Shown: positions 55,011 to 64,000, counted from the stretch's first letter. The stretch: 64,000 nt of DNA from Thioclava marina (GCF_002020135.1 NZ_MPZS01000001.1:1612001-1676000); one strand, 5' to 3'. The notes: a model not told the origin generated them from the sequence alone. Numbers and translations: made by a program.

Positions 55011-56390
55011 TTGCGCGCGTTCCTGTTCGCCCTGCTGATGCTGGCAGGTCTGAGCCCGGCAGTCGCCGGTAACGTCTCTACCTTCGAATTGGAGAACGGC
55101 CTCAAGGGCGTCGTGATCGAAGATCACCGCGCCCCGGTCGTGGTCCATATGGTCTGGTACAAGGCCGGATCCGCCGATGAAAAGCGCGGGAAATCGGGCA
55201 TCGCGCATTACCTGGAACACCTGATGTTCAAGGGCACCGACACGATGGCGCCGGGCGAGCTGTCGAAGACGGTCGCCGCGAATGGTGGCTCGGACAACGC
55301 CTTCACGAGCTACGATTACACCGCCTATTTCCAGCGCATCGCCGCCGACCGTCTGCCGCTGGTGATGAAGATGGAAGCGGACCGGATGCGCAACCTGCGG
55401 ATCTCTCCCGATGACGCGAAGACCGAATTGCAGGTAATCCTCGAAGAACGCGCACAGCGCACCGATTCCAACCCTTCGGCGCTGTTCAACGAGCAAGAGC
55501 GCGCCGCCCAGTTCCTCAACTCGCCCTATGGCACGCCGGTAATCGGCTGGCGCAAGGAGATGGAGGGGCTGACGCGGCAGGACGCGCTGAACTGGTATCA
55601 CGAATATTACGCACCGAATAACGCGGTTCTGGTGGTCGCAGGCGATGTGAAGCCCGATGAGGTCAAGGCGCTGGCCGAAAAGTACTACGGCGCCCTGAAG
55701 CCGACCGAAGATCTGCAGCCGCGTGCGCGCCCGCAAGAGCCGCCGCAACGCGCCGCGCGCCACATCACCTTCCGCGATGACCGCGTGGCCCAGCCCTATC
55801 TCGTGCGCTCCTATCTCGCCCCCGAGCGCAACCCTGGCGATCAGAAGCGCGCCGCCGCCCTGACCGTGCTGTCGGAAATTCTCGGCGGCAATCAGGCGAC
55901 CTCGGTGCTTGGCCGCAAGCTGATCTATGGTGACGGCACAGCGATCTATGCCTCGACGTATTACGACGGCATGTCGATCGACCAGACCACCTTCAACATC
56001 TCGGTCATGCCGGCGAAGGATGTAAGCCTTCCCGAAGCCGAAAAGGCGCTCGATCATGCGATCGAACAGTTCCTCACCGAAGGGATCGACCCCGATCAGT
56101 TCGCCCGGATCAAGACGCAGGTGAAAGCCGCCGAGATCTATTCGCGCGACAACACCCAGGGGCTCGCGCGCCGCTATGGCGAGGCGCTGGCCTCGGGCTT
56201 TTCCGTGCAGGATGTCGATGCCTGGCCCGATGTGCTGACCTCGGTCACCGAAGAGGACGTGATGGCCGCCGCCCATGATCTGTTCGAGGCGCGCAACTCG
56301 GTCACCGGCTACGCCGAACCCGCGAGCAAGCCGCTCGCCGCTGCGGCCCCGGCCGTCCCGCCCGCCCCCGCGCAGGAGGTCACGCAATGA
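55011..56390 (+). CDS. M16 family zinc metallopeptidase (active subunit)
   Basis: A 459-residue pitrilysin-family protease with an N-terminal signal peptide (FLFALLMLAGLSPAVAG). The inverted zinc motif is intact: His66-Tyr-Leu-Glu69-His70 in SGIAHYLEHLMFKGT, with the distal ligand Glu in LQVILEERAQR. The start is a TTG at 55011, eight bases after GAGGAG; the upstream in-frame extension is out of register with the signal peptide. It should act in the periplasm on peptides. The next gene, an M16 homologue without the zinc motif, overlaps it by 4 bases. Confidence 0.9.
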   Translation: MRAFLFALLMLAGLSPAVAGNVSTFELENGLKGVVIEDHRAPVVVHMVWYKAGSADEKRGKSGIAHYLEHLMFKGTDTMAPGELSKTVAANGGSDNAFTSYDYTAYFQRIAADRLPLVMKMEADRMRNLRISPDDAKTELQVILEERAQRTDSNPSALFNEQERAAQFLNSPYGTPVIGWRKEMEGLTRQDALNWYHEYYAPNNAVLVVAGDVKPDEVKALAEKYYGALKPTEDLQPRARPQEPPQRAARHITFRDDRVAQPYLVRSYLAPERNPGDQKRAAALTVLSEILGGNQATSVLGRKLIYGDGTAIYASTYYDGMSIDQTTFNISVMPAKDVSLPEAEKALDHAIEQFLTEGIDPDQFARIKTQVKAAEIYSRDNTQGLARRYGEALASGFSVQDVDAWPDVLTSVTEEDVMAAAHDLFEARNSVTGYAEPASKPLAAAAPAVPPAPAQEVTQ

Positions 56391-57712
56391 TCCATACCCG
56401 TTTCCCGATCGCCGCGCGTCTCGCGATGGCGACCCTTTTCGCGCTGATCCTCGCCCTGCCGGCCCGCGCCATCGAGATCCAGGAAGTGACCTCCCCCGGC
56501 GGCATCAAGGCGTGGCTCGTCGAGAATCACGACATCCCCTTCACCGCACTCGACATTGCCTTCAAGGGCGGTGCGAGTCTCGATGCACCCGGCAAGCGCG
56601 GCGCGATCAACCTTATGACCGCAACCCTCGAAGAGGGCGCCGGTCAGATGGACAGCCAGCAATTCGCCGAGGCGCAGGAGGCGCTCGCGGCGCAGTTCAG
56701 CTTCGACGTCGGGGATGATTCCCTCGAGGTTTCGGCCCGGATGCTGAGCGAAAACCGCGACAAGGCGGTCAGCCTGCTGCGCGAGGCGCTGGTCAATCCG
56801 CGCTTCGACCAGACCGCGATCGACCGCGTGCGCCAGCAGGTTCTCGCGATCATCGCCTCGGACAAGCAAGATCCCAACGCCATCGCCGCCGAGACTTTCC
56901 GCAAAATCGCCTATGGCGACCACCCCTATGGCAGCTCGCTCAACGGCACCGAGGAGAGCGTGAAGGGGCTGACGCGCGAGGACATGTTCGCGGCCAAGGA
57001 CCGCGTGATGACGCGCGATCACATGGTGATTTCGGCCGTGGGCGATATTACGCCCGAAGAGCTCGGCCCTATGCTCGACAAGCTCCTGGGGGATCTCCCC
57101 GAAACAGGGGCCGAGAAGCCGCCCGCCGTCGCACCCGAACTGAAGGGCGGCGTGACGACGGTTGATTTCGACAGCCCGCAATCGGTGGTCATGTTCGGCC
57201 AGAAGGGTATCGCGATGAGCGATCCCGATTTCTTCCCGGCCTATGTGCTCAACCAGATCCTCGGCGCTGGCGGTTTTTCGTCGCGGCTGATGGATGAGGT
57301 GCGCGAGAAGCGCGGCCTGACCTATGGCATCGCCTCCTACATCGTCGACAAGGACCTCGCGAAGACCTGGCAAGGCAGCTTCGCCTCGGCCAATGAAAAG
57401 GTCGCCGAGGCGATCTCCGTGGTGGAAGAGGAATGGCGCAAGGCAGCCACCGGAAAGGTGACCGACAAGGAGCTTGAAGACGCCAAGACCTACCTGAGCG
57501 GAGCCTATCCGCTGCGCTTCGACGGCAATGGCACGATCGCGGGGATCCTGACCGGCATGCAGCTCAACGGTATGGATCGCAGCTATATCGACACCCGCAA
57601 CGACAAGGTGAACGCGGTCACGAAAGAGGATATCGCGCGTGTCGCGGAGCGTATTCTCGACGCGAAAGAGCTGACCTTTGTCGTGGTCGGGCGCCCGCAA
57701 GGGCTGAACTGA
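56387..57712 (+). CDS. M16 family protein lacking the zinc motif (inactive partner)
   Basis: A 441-residue M16 homologue with a signal peptide (LAMATLFALILALPARA). At the position of HxxEH it has INLMTATLEEGAGQMDSQQF, so no zinc can be bound. The rest of the two-lobed fold is kept (VKGLTREDMFAAKDRVM, NQILGAGGFSSRLMDEVREKRGLTYG). Pairs of one active and one inactive M16 protein form a heterodimeric protease in Sphingomonas and in mitochondrial processing peptidase. The ATGA overlap with the preceding gene supports fixed stoichiometry. Confidence 0.9.
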   Translation: MIHTRFPIAARLAMATLFALILALPARAIEIQEVTSPGGIKAWLVENHDIPFTALDIAFKGGASLDAPGKRGAINLMTATLEEGAGQMDSQQFAEAQEALAAQFSFDVGDDSLEVSARMLSENRDKAVSLLREALVNPRFDQTAIDRVRQQVLAIIASDKQDPNAIAAETFRKIAYGDHPYGSSLNGTEESVKGLTREDMFAAKDRVMTRDHMVISAVGDITPEELGPMLDKLLGDLPETGAEKPPAVAPELKGGVTTVDFDSPQSVVMFGQKGIAMSDPDFFPAYVLNQILGAGGFSSRLMDEVREKRGLTYGIASYIVDKDLAKTWQGSFASANEKVAEAISVVEEEWRKAATGKVTDKELEDAKTYLSGAYPLRFDGNGTIAGILTGMQLNGMDRSYIDTRNDKVNAVTKEDIARVAERILDAKELTFVVVGRPQGLN

Positions 57713-57791
57713 TTTAGTCGGCCAGATTTCGCTGGGGATAGATGGCGCGAATCTCTTTAGATGAGACCTCCGCCATGCTATCCCTAGTGGA

Positions 57792-59660
57792 ATGAACCAG
57801 CACAACCGCAACATAGGCACGGGCGAACGCCCGGTGATCCGTCAACTCGATGACGCTGCGGCAAACCGCATCGCGGCGGGCGAGGTGGTCGAGCGCCCGG
57901 CCTCCGCAGTCAAGGAGCTGGTGGAGAACGCTTTGGACGCGGGCGCCACCCGGATCGCGGTGGATTACGCCGATGGCGGCAAGACCCTGATCCGCGTGAG
58001 CGACGATGGCTGCGGGATGACCGCCGAGGATCTGCCGCTGGCGCTCTCGCGTCACGCCACCTCGAAGATCGACGGCTCGGACCTTCTGAATATCCACACC
58101 TTCGGGTTTCGCGGTGAGGCGCTGCCGTCCTTGGGGGCGGTGGGCCGACTGACGATCACCTCGCGCGCGGACGGGTTCGACGCCTGCCAGATCACCGTCG
58201 CCGGCGGGCAGATCGGCCCGGTGAAACCTGCGGCACTGAATCGGGGCACGGTGGTCGAACTGCGCGACCTGTTCTTCGCGACCCCCGCGCGGCTGAAATT
58301 CATGCGCACCGACCGGGCAGAGGCACAGGCAATCACGGACGTGATGAAGCGCCTCGCGATGGCGGAACCCTATGTCAGCTTCACTCTCACCGATGTCTCG
58401 AATGACAAATCGCGCGAGATCTTCCGCGCCGATGCCGAACAGGGCGAGCTGTTCGACGCGCTCGCGGCGCGGCTCGGCCGGGTGATCGGCCGCGCATTTG
58501 CCGATAACGCCGTGAAGATCGAGGCCGAGCGCGAAGAGATCCGCCTGACGGGCTATGCCGCGCTGCCCACCTATTCGCGCGGTGCGGCGGTGGAGCAGTT
58601 CCTCTTCGTCAACGGCCGCCCGGTCCGCGACAAGCAGCTGATCGGGGCACTGCGCGCGGCTTACATGGATTTCCTGAGCCGCGAGCGTCACCCCGCCGCC
58701 TGCCTCTTCATCACCTGCGACCCCGAGCGCGTCGACGTGAACGTGCATCCGGCCAAGGCCGAGGTGCGCTTCCGCGAGGCGGGCACCGTGCGCGGACTGA
58801 TCGTGACCGGGCTGCGCCACGCGCTTGCGCAGGCGGGCCATCGCGCCTCCTCGACCGTAGCCGAGGCGACGCTGGGCGCGATGCGTCCAGAACCTACCGC
58901 CGACCAGCCGCCGCGTATCTACCAGATGGACCGCCCGAGCTATGGCGCGATGCGCACGTCCTATGCTGCGCAGGCCCCGCTGATCGAGCCGGTTTTCAAC
59001 GAGGCCCCCGCCCCGCGTTTCGACTATGCGCCCTCTGCGCGCGCCGAAGCCACGGCCCCCGCAGAGCCGACCCTGACCGAGAAACCGCTCGGCGCCGCCC
59101 GCGCGCAGGTGCATGAGAACTACATCATCGCCCAGACCGAACGCGGCATCGTCATCGTCGATCAGCACGCGGCGCATGAGCGGCTGGTTTATGAAAAGCT
59201 GAAAGCTCAGATGGCCGAAAACGGCGTGCCCGCGCAGGCCTTGCTGATCCCCGAGATCGTGGAGCTGTCCCAAGGCGACGCGGCACTGCTGCTGGAACAT
59301 GCCGAGGCGCTTGGCCGTCTGGGCCTGACCATCGAACCCTTCGGCGGCGCGGCCATTGCCGTGCGCGAAACCCCTGCCGTTCTCGGCGAGATCAACGCCG
59401 AAGCGCTGCTGCGTGACGTGCTCGATGAGCTTGCCGATCTGGGCGACAGCCAGCTGGTGCAGGCCAAGATCGAGGCGGTTCTGAGCCGGATGGCCTGCCA
59501 CGGCTCGATCCGCTCGGGCCGCCAGATGCGCGCCGACGAGATGAACGCGCTCCTGCGCCAGATGGAAGCCACCCCCCATTCCGGTCAGTGCAACCACGGG
59601 CGCCCGACCTATGTCGAACTGAAACTCAGCGATATCGAAAGGCTCTTCGGGCGCACATGA
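57792..59660 (+). CDS. mutL: DNA mismatch repair protein MutL
   Basis: A 622-residue MutL. GHKL ATPase motifs: [16 protein letters not shown] (motif I, about residues 36-51), [22 protein letters not shown] and [15 protein letters not shown]. The C-terminal domain has [12 protein letters not shown] (about 457-468), the DQHA-x2-E-x4-E metal site of nicking MutL proteins, plus ACHGSIRSG and CNHGRPT. So this MutL should carry its own endonuclease, as expected in bacteria without MutH. A linker of about 80 residues joins the domains. rmuC overlaps by 4 bases. Confidence 0.96.
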   Translation: MNQHNRNIGTGERPVIRQLDDAAANRIAAGEVVERPASAVKELVENALDAGATRIAVDYADGGKTLIRVSDDGCGMTAEDLPLALSRHATSKIDGSDLLNIHTFGFRGEALPSLGAVGRLTITSRADGFDACQITVAGGQIGPVKPAALNRGTVVELRDLFFATPARLKFMRTDRAEAQAITDVMKRLAMAEPYVSFTLTDVSNDKSREIFRADAEQGELFDALAARLGRVIGRAFADNAVKIEAEREEIRLTGYAALPTYSRGAAVEQFLFVNGRPVRDKQLIGALRAAYMDFLSRERHPAACLFITCDPERVDVNVHPAKAEVRFREAGTVRGLIVTGLRHALAQAGHRASSTVAEATLGAMRPEPTADQPPRIYQMDRPSYGAMRTSYAAQAPLIEPVFNEAPAPRFDYAPSARAEATAPAEPTLTEKPLGAARAQVHENYIIAQTERGIVIVDQHAAHERLVYEKLKAQMAENGVPAQALLIPEIVELSQGDAALLLEHAEALGRLGLTIEPFGGAAIAVRETPAVLGEINAEALLRDVLDELADLGDSQLVQAKIEAVLSRMACHGSIRSGRQMRADEMNALLRQMEATPHSGQCNHGRPTYVELKLSDIERLFGRT

Positions 59661-60835
59661 TCCAGATCGGCGATATGACCCTGAACCTCGGCGACCCGCT
59701 GACCCTCGGCCTTCTGGCCGGGGCGGCTGCGCTTGTGATCGTGCTTTTCCTGATGATCGCCATCCTGCGCGCAGCGGGCCGTCAGACCCGCGCAATGGAC
59801 CCGATGATCGGCCAGATGAACCTGCTCGCGCAGCGCGTTCAGAACCTCTCGGACGGGCAGCAACAACTGACCGGCGGGTTGCATCATGTCTCCGAGGCGC
59901 AGGCCGCGAGCCAGACCAAGGTGCTTGCCCTGATGGAACAGCGTCTCGCCGATGTCTCCCGCGCGATGGGCGAGAGCCTGCACGGCACCGCGACCCGCAC
60001 GGCGCGATCCCTAGGCGACCTGCATCAGCGGCTCGAAGCGATCGACAAGGCGCAGGCCAATATCGAGAAGCTCTCGGGCAATGTGCTGAGCCTTCAGGAC
60101 ATCCTGTCGAACAAGCAGACGCGCGGGGCGTTCGGGGAAATCCAGCTGCACGATATCGTGGGCAAGGCGCTGCCGTCGGACAGTTTCACGATGCAGGCGA
60201 CGCTGTCGAACGGGAAGCGCGCGGATTGCCTGATCCACCTGCCCAACCCGCCCGGTCCCATCGTGATCGACTCGAAATTCCCGCTGGAGGCCTATGAGGC
60301 GCTGCGCCGCGCGGACACCCAATGGGAACTGCAAGAAGCCGCCCGCGCGATGAAGTCGGCCGTGCGCGCGCATATCAAGGCGATCTCGGAGAAATACATT
60401 CTCGAAGGCGAAACCGCCGATGGCGCACTGATGTTCCTGCCCTCGGAAGCCGTCTATGCCGAGCTGCACGCGAACTTCCCCGAGCTGGTGCGTGAGGGCT
60501 TTGCCGCAAAGGTCTGGATCGTCTCGCCCACGACCTGCATGGCGACGCTGAACACGATGCGCGCGGTTCTGAAGGATGCGCGGATGCGCGAACAGGCAGG
60601 CGCGATCCGCAAGGAACTGGCCGCGCTTTACTCGGATGTCGACCGTCTCGGCACGCGCGTCGAGAACCTCGACCGACATTTCGGCCAGGCTGCGAAGGAT
60701 ATCGCGGAGATCAAGATCTCGGCCGAGAAGGCCGGAAAGCGCGCGCGCCGCCTGGATAATTTCGATTTCGAGGAGCTTGCCCCGGATGTCCCCGCGCAAC
60801 CGCAGCTCGTCTCGGTTAGCGAAAATAAGAGCTAA
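59657..60835 (+). CDS. rmuC: DNA recombination protein RmuC
   Basis: A 392-residue RmuC. One N-terminal membrane segment ([23 protein letters not shown] cut here to [17 protein letters not shown]) is followed by a coiled coil (about residues 50-150) and the nuclease-like domain with [16 protein letters not shown] (about 155-170), [15 protein letters not shown] (about 206-220) and [11 protein letters not shown]. RmuC limits inversions at short inverted repeats. It starts within the mutL stop (ATGA), a fitting repair-gene pair. Confidence 0.92.
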   Translation: MIQIGDMTLNLGDPLTLGLLAGAAALVIVLFLMIAILRAAGRQTRAMDPMIGQMNLLAQRVQNLSDGQQQLTGGLHHVSEAQAASQTKVLALMEQRLADVSRAMGESLHGTATRTARSLGDLHQRLEAIDKAQANIEKLSGNVLSLQDILSNKQTRGAFGEIQLHDIVGKALPSDSFTMQATLSNGKRADCLIHLPNPPGPIVIDSKFPLEAYEALRRADTQWELQEAARAMKSAVRAHIKAISEKYILEGETADGALMFLPSEAVYAELHANFPELVREGFAAKVWIVSPTTCMATLNTMRAVLKDARMREQAGAIRKELAALYSDVDRLGTRVENLDRHFGQAAKDIAEIKISAEKAGKRARRLDNFDFEELAPDVPAQPQLVSVSENKS

Positions 60836-60886
60836 GCGTCGCTTTTCGGCTGCCTGAGCCTTCGGAGACTGGCATAGAGTGCGCCC

Positions 60887-61999
60887 ATGAATGACGAGGT
60901 CCGTTTCGACAGGGGGCCGGACGGTCGGCGCTGCCGCTTCCGCGACCCCCACGAGGTCATCCGCGCCGATGCGCCGGAGGATCTGCCCGCAGCTTTCGCG
61001 GCGATCACGCGCGCGCAGGCCGAGGGGCGCTGGCTGGCCGGGTTCGCCGCCTATGAGCTGGGCTATTGCCTGACCGAACGCCTCGCGCCGCTCTTGCCGG
61101 AACATCGCGATCTGCCGCTGCTGGCCTTCGGGGTTTACGACGCGCCCGAGGACCTGCCGCCGCCGGTGTCCGAGCACGCGCCGCAGATCGAGCTGGGCGA
61201 ACCGCTCTGGTCCGAGGCGCGTTATGCCGAGGCATTCCAGACGGTCCACGACTATATCGGCGCGGGCGATTGCTATCAGGTGAACCTGACCTTCCCGGTG
61301 CCCGTGATGTGCGACGCCCCGCCCGAGGCGCTTTACGCTGCCCTGTCCAGCGCCGGCCAAGTCCCCCATGGGGCCGATGTCGCGCTGGCCGGGGTGCGGC
61401 TGCTGTCGCGCTCGCCCGAGCTCTTCTTTCGGGTCGAGGGTGGCAAGATCGTCACGCGCCCGATGAAAGGCACCCGCCCTCGCGGGGCGACGCCCGAAGA
61501 GGACGCGGCGCTGAAGGCCGATCTGATGGGGGCCGAGAAGGATCGCGCCGAGAACCTGATGATCGTCGATCTGCTGCGCAACGACATCTCGCGGATCTGC
61601 GCGCCGGGCTCGGTCAAGGTGCCGCGCCTCTTCGAGGTCGAAACCTATCGCTCGGTCCACCAGATGATCTCGGAGATCGAGGGCGAACTGGTCCCCGGCA
61701 CCGATCTCCCCGAGATCCTGCGCGCGATGTTCCCCTGCGGCTCGGTGACAGGCGCGCCGAAGATCCGCGCGATGGAGATCATCCGCGAGCTGGAGCCGGA
61801 CCCGCGCGGCATCTATTGCGGCGCGATCGGCTGGACCGCGCCCGACGGCCGGATGGAGTTCAACGTCGCAATCCGCACGCTGATGCAGACCGGCCCCGGC
61901 CAATGGCGGGTGAATGTCGGCGGCGGGTTGGTCTATGATTCCACCGCCCATGGCGAATATGAGGAAGCGCTTTGGAAAACCCGGTTCCTGCAGATCTGA
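60887..61999 (+). CDS. pabB: aminodeoxychorismate synthase component I
   Basis: A 370-residue chorismate-binding enzyme that makes 4-amino-4-deoxychorismate for folate. Seen: GDCYQVNLTFPV (about residues 126-137), the RPMKGTRPRGATPEED segment with the PIKGT-type Lys of PabB (about 190-205), NLMIVDLLRNDISRIC, HQMISEIEGEL and MFPCGSVTGAPKIRAMEII (about 280-298). The N-terminal domain is short, as in alphaproteobacterial PabB. The pabC-like gene overlaps its end by 28 bases. Glutamine amidotransferase pabA is not in this window. Confidence 0.9.
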   Translation: MNDEVRFDRGPDGRRCRFRDPHEVIRADAPEDLPAAFAAITRAQAEGRWLAGFAAYELGYCLTERLAPLLPEHRDLPLLAFGVYDAPEDLPPPVSEHAPQIELGEPLWSEARYAEAFQTVHDYIGAGDCYQVNLTFPVPVMCDAPPEALYAALSSAGQVPHGADVALAGVRLLSRSPELFFRVEGGKIVTRPMKGTRPRGATPEEDAALKADLMGAEKDRAENLMIVDLLRNDISRICAPGSVKVPRLFEVETYRSVHQMISEIEGELVPGTDLPEILRAMFPCGSVTGAPKIRAMEIIRELEPDPRGIYCGAIGWTAPDGRMEFNVAIRTLMQTGPGQWRVNVGGGLVYDSTAHGEYEEALWKTRFLQI

Positions 62000-62589
62000 A
62001 GTTGATCGAGACCTTCGGCTGGCACCCCGGCGAGGGAATCCGGCGCCGCGCCCGCCATATCGCGCGGCTGGCCCGCGGGGCCGCGCAGCTCGGCTACCCG
62101 CTCGACAAGACTGCCTTGACCGCAGCCCTCGCAGCGCTTTCGGGTGCAAGCCCCCTGCGCGTGCGCCTGACCCTTGATGCCAAGGGAGCGATCGAGATCA
62201 CCTCCGCGCCCCTGACCCCGACCACCGCCTGGCGCGTTCATATCTCGAACGTCACGCTCGACAGCCAGGACCCGATGCTGCGCCTGAAGACCACGGCGCG
62301 CGCGCCCTACGACGCCGCCCGCGCCGCCCTGCCAGACGGTATCGACGAGGCGATCCTGCTCAACGAGCGCGGCGAGATCTGCGAGGGCACGATCACCAAC
62401 CTCTTCCTGAAACGCGGCGGGATCTACCTGACCCCGCCACTCGCCTGCGGCTTGCTGCCGGGCATCCTGCGCGAAGAGCTTCTGGAAACGGGAGCGGCGC
62501 GCGAAGCCCTCCTGCGGCCAGAGGATCTGGCACAGGGCGAGATCTTCATGGGCAACTCTCTGCGCGGCCTGATCCCTGCGCGGGCTTGA
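61972..62589 (+). CDS. pabC: class IV aminotransferase, aminodeoxychorismate-lyase-like
   Basis: A 205-residue fold-type IV PLP enzyme. The PLP Lys is in MLRLKTTARAPYDAAR (about residues 103-118), followed by DEAILLNERGEICEGTITNLFL (landmarks NERGEICEGTITN, about 129-141) and TPPLACGLLPGILREELL. Its place after pabB and its overlap with it indicate 4-amino-4-deoxychorismate lyase, which releases 4-aminobenzoate. The start is an unusual TTG at 61972 inside pabB, after GAGGAAG. It is shorter than E. coli PabC (269), lacking part of the N-terminal domain. Confidence 0.82.
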   Translation: MENPVPADLKLIETFGWHPGEGIRRRARHIARLARGAAQLGYPLDKTALTAALAALSGASPLRVRLTLDAKGAIEITSAPLTPTTAWRVHISNVTLDSQDPMLRLKTTARAPYDAARAALPDGIDEAILLNERGEICEGTITNLFLKRGGIYLTPPLACGLLPGILREELLETGAAREALLRPEDLAQGEIFMGNSLRGLIPARA

Positions 62590-62656
62590 CGCGACACGCA
62601 AACGCTTGCACACGCCGCGCATTGACGGGATTATAAGCCCATAAACGGAGGGACCC

Positions 62657-63001
62657 ATGCTCACCATCAGCCCGGCCAAGATTGCCCATGTCATCATCCG
62701 CGCGCGCAAGTTCGACGCGGACGTGCCCGGCTCGGGTCAGGCCCGTGAGCTGCGCGCCTTCATCGCCGCCCTCAACGAGGACGAACAGGCGGCGCTGACC
62801 GCCGTAATGTGGATCGGCCGCGACACCTTCGACGCTTCCGAACTCGACGAGGCGATGCAGACCGCCAAGGCCGAGGCCACCGCGCCGACCGAGGATTACC
62901 TGCTCGGCAATCCGATGCTCGCCGATCATCTCGAAGACGGGCTGAACGCGCTCGGCATTAGCCTCGAAGAGGCAGAGGAAGACATCTACCCCTCCGTCTG
63001 A
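62657..63001 (+). CDS. DUF3775 family protein
   Basis: A 114-residue acidic soluble protein: LTISPAKIAHVIIRARKFDADV at the start, ELRAFIAALNEDEQAALTAVMWIGRDTFD in the middle (landmark MWIGRDTF), and NPMLADHLEDGLNALGISLEE at the end. This matches DUF3775, small alphaproteobacterial proteins of unknown function. GGAGGG precedes the ATG. It is probably a single-gene unit, convergent with the response regulator. Confidence 0.82.
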   Translation: MLTISPAKIAHVIIRARKFDADVPGSGQARELRAFIAALNEDEQAALTAVMWIGRDTFDASELDEAMQTAKAEATAPTEDYLLGNPMLADHLEDGLNALGISLEEAEEDIYPSV

Positions 63002-63023
63002 TTTCGTCGACTGAAACGACAAA

Positions 63024-63045
63024 GGCGGCCCCCGCAGGGACCGCC
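63024..63045. terminator. weak hairpin between DUF3775 and the response regulator
   Basis: GGCGG (63024-63028) and CCGCC (63041-63045) with further imperfect inner pairs form a GC hairpin between convergent genes. Only TTT (minus strand) follows, so a terminator role is likely but weakly supported. Confidence 0.5.
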
Positions 63046-63090
63046 CTCGTCACTTGTTACCAAGAGACACTGACACAAAGAGAGACGGGA

Positions 63091-63777
63091 TCAGGCTACC
63101 AGACGGTAGCCGCCCGATTCGGTCACAAGCAGACGCGCGTTCGAGGGATCGGGCTCGATCTTTTGACGCAGGCGATAGATATGCGTCTCGAGCGTGTGGG
63201 TCGTGACCCCCGCATTGTAGCCCCAGACCTCATGCAGCAGCACGTCGCGCGGCACCACGCCATCGGTGGCGCGATAGAGGAACTTGAGGATGTTGGTTTC
63301 CTTCTCGGTCAGGCGCACCTTGCGGTCCTTGTCGTCGACCAGCATCTTCATCGCCGGCTTGAACGTATACGGGCCAAGCTGGAAGACAGCGTCCTCGGAC
63401 TGCTCATGGGTGCGCAGCTGGGCGCGCAGGCGGGCGAGGAGCACGGGAAACTTGAAGGGTTTGGTGACGTAGTCATTCGCGCCCGAGTCGAGGCCGAGGA
63501 TCGTGTCGGCATCGGTATCGTGGCCGGTGAGCATGATGATCGGGCATTTCACGCCCTGCTTGCGCAGTTTCTTGCACAGCTCGCGGCCGTCGGTATCGGG
63601 CAGGCCCACATCGAGCACGACGAGATCGTAAAGCGCCGACTTGGCCTTATCCACGGCTTCGTGACCGTTCCCGGCTTCGTACACATCGAAATCGTCCGTC
63701 GCGATCAGCTGCTCGGCCAGCGCCTCGCGCAGATCGGTATCGTCGTCAACCAAAAGAACTTTCTTCAAGGTCGCCAT
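63091..63777 (-). CDS. OmpR-family response regulator (possibly CenR-like)
   Basis: A 228-residue two-domain regulator. The receiver shows the acidic pocket VLLVDDDTD (residues 7-15), the phospho-Asp in LVVLDVGLPDTDGREL (about 51-66) and the Lys in DYVTKPFKFP (about 100-109). The winged-helix output domain ends in GVTTHTLETHIYRLRQKIEPDP. The sequence resembles the essential alphaproteobacterial envelope regulator CenR, but I base this on memory only. No sensor kinase is adjacent. GGAGG precedes the ATG at 63777. Confidence 0.88.
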   Translation of the reverse strand: MATLKKVLLVDDDTDLREALAEQLIATDDFDVYEAGNGHEAVDKAKSALYDLVVLDVGLPDTDGRELCKKLRKQGVKCPIIMLTGHDTDADTILGLDSGANDYVTKPFKFPVLLARLRAQLRTHEQSEDAVFQLGPYTFKPAMKMLVDDKDRKVRLTEKETNILKFLYRATDGVVPRDVLLHEVWGYNAGVTTHTLETHIYRLRQKIEPDPSNARLLVTESGGYRLVA

Positions 63778-63919
63778 CTGTTCCGCCTCCACTTGCATTT
63801 GACGCATAGCTGTTGCGCATTCGCTTGCATGGCAAGGGGAGTGAAACCAATCTCACGCGGACGTGTCAAATCGCGTGGAGATATTTCAATTTGTTACAGT
63901 CGGGGCTATCTCAGAGCGC

Positions 63920-64000
63920 ATGAGCGGCAAATTCACCCTTGGGCCCAGCCCCACCGAGAGACTCAATCGCGCCCGCGCGGATCTGCGCATGGGGGTGCCG
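63920..64000 (+). CDS. probable GTP cyclohydrolase II, N-terminal fragment (cut by window edge)
   Basis: Only 27 codons are visible, starting MSGKFTLGPSPTERL and continuing NRARADLRMGVP. The segment RARADLRMGVP resembles the start of Rhodobacterales RibA-type GTP cyclohydrolase II. The frame is open to the window end. It is divergent from the response regulator across about 140 bases that must hold both promoters. The identification is tentative because so little sequence is present. Confidence 0.5.
   Translation, partial: MSGKFTLGPSPTERLNRARADLRMGVP

Noticed and set aside
62605-62637. Promoter-like TTGCAC and TATAAG before the DUF3775 gene
   Set aside because: The spacing is 20 bases, too long for a standard sigma-70 promoter, so I do not list it.

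Overview
The window is a gene-dense, GC-rich stretch of a bacterial chromosome, almost certainly from a member of the Rhodobacteraceae (Alphaproteobacteria, Rhodobacterales). The evidence is the combination of a methylsuccinyl-CoA dehydrogenase of the ethylmalonyl-CoA pathway, the pdxJ-acpS-lepB-rnc-era-recO order, the family-typical DUF1491, DUF1643, DUF1674, DUF3035 and DUF3775 genes, and intergenic palindromes of the kind known from this family. I see no rRNA, tRNA, insertion sequence, prophage or CRISPR array. The genus cannot be fixed from the sequence alone.

Layout. 1-2.7 kb: end of a TRIC-type channel gene, an LrgA/LrgB pair and a polytopic membrane protein preceded by a possible persulfide-sensor operator. 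3-10 kb: smc, a GNAT acetyltransferase coupled to dapE, a Hint-domain protein and a TauE-type exporter. 10.4-14 kb: methylsuccinyl-CoA dehydrogenase, a sugar-epimerase-like reductase and a second acetyltransferase, separated by dispersed intergenic repeats. 14.2-20.8 kb: mainly the minus-strand RNA and membrane biogenesis cluster recO, DUF1491, era, rnc, lepB, acpS, two small envelope genes and pdxJ. 20.8-24.1 kb: RluA-type pseudouridine synthase, free-methionine-sulfoxide reductase, thiolase, and a divergent STAS/HATPase pair. 24.2-31.9 kb: hspQ, a lytic transglycosylase-like lipoprotein, lolA, ftsK, a DapC-like aminotransferase and an amidase. 32-37.5 kb: a UbiH-family hydroxylase, Trm112, Lon-substrate-domain protein, thioredoxin-TPR protein, exonuclease III and aldehyde dehydrogenase. 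37.6-40.1 kb: 1-Cys peroxiredoxin and a two-gene surface-polysaccharide-like insert bounded by terminators. 40.2-47.6 kb: the classical rbfA-truB-rpsO-pnp set, interrupted by accessory genes (phosphodiester-glycosidase-like, DUF1643, RTX-repeat protein and an opposite-strand NYN protein). 47.7-63 kb: dapB, an SDHAF4-like protein, an RsmB-like methyltransferase, heparinase-like protein, purH, lspA, a DUF3035 lipoprotein, an active/inactive M16 pair, mutL, rmuC, pabB, a pabC-like gene and DUF3775. 63.1 kb to the end: an OmpR-family response regulator and the divergent start of a probable GTP cyclohydrolase II.

How the genes work together. Most are housekeeping: chromosome segregation (smc, ftsK), envelope biogenesis (lepB, lspA, lolA, acpS), RNA maturation and ribosome assembly (rnc, era, rbfA, truB, rpsO, pnp), repair (recO, mutL, rmuC, exonuclease III) and biosynthesis (dapB, dapE, a possible dapC, pdxJ, purH, pabB/pabC). 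Translational coupling by 4-base stop/start overlaps is frequent, and several convergent pairs share stop-codon bases.

The most interesting non-coding signals are: two repeat families, one with a covarying hairpin; an ATTC-N8-GAAT box upstream of the membrane protein; a DnaA box upstream of smc; a palindrome upstream of methylsuccinyl-CoA dehydrogenase; and hairpins either side of purH. I found no convincing wholly new multi-gene system. The accessory genes lodged in the rbfA-pnp cluster, especially the NYN protein, are the best candidates for under-described biology.
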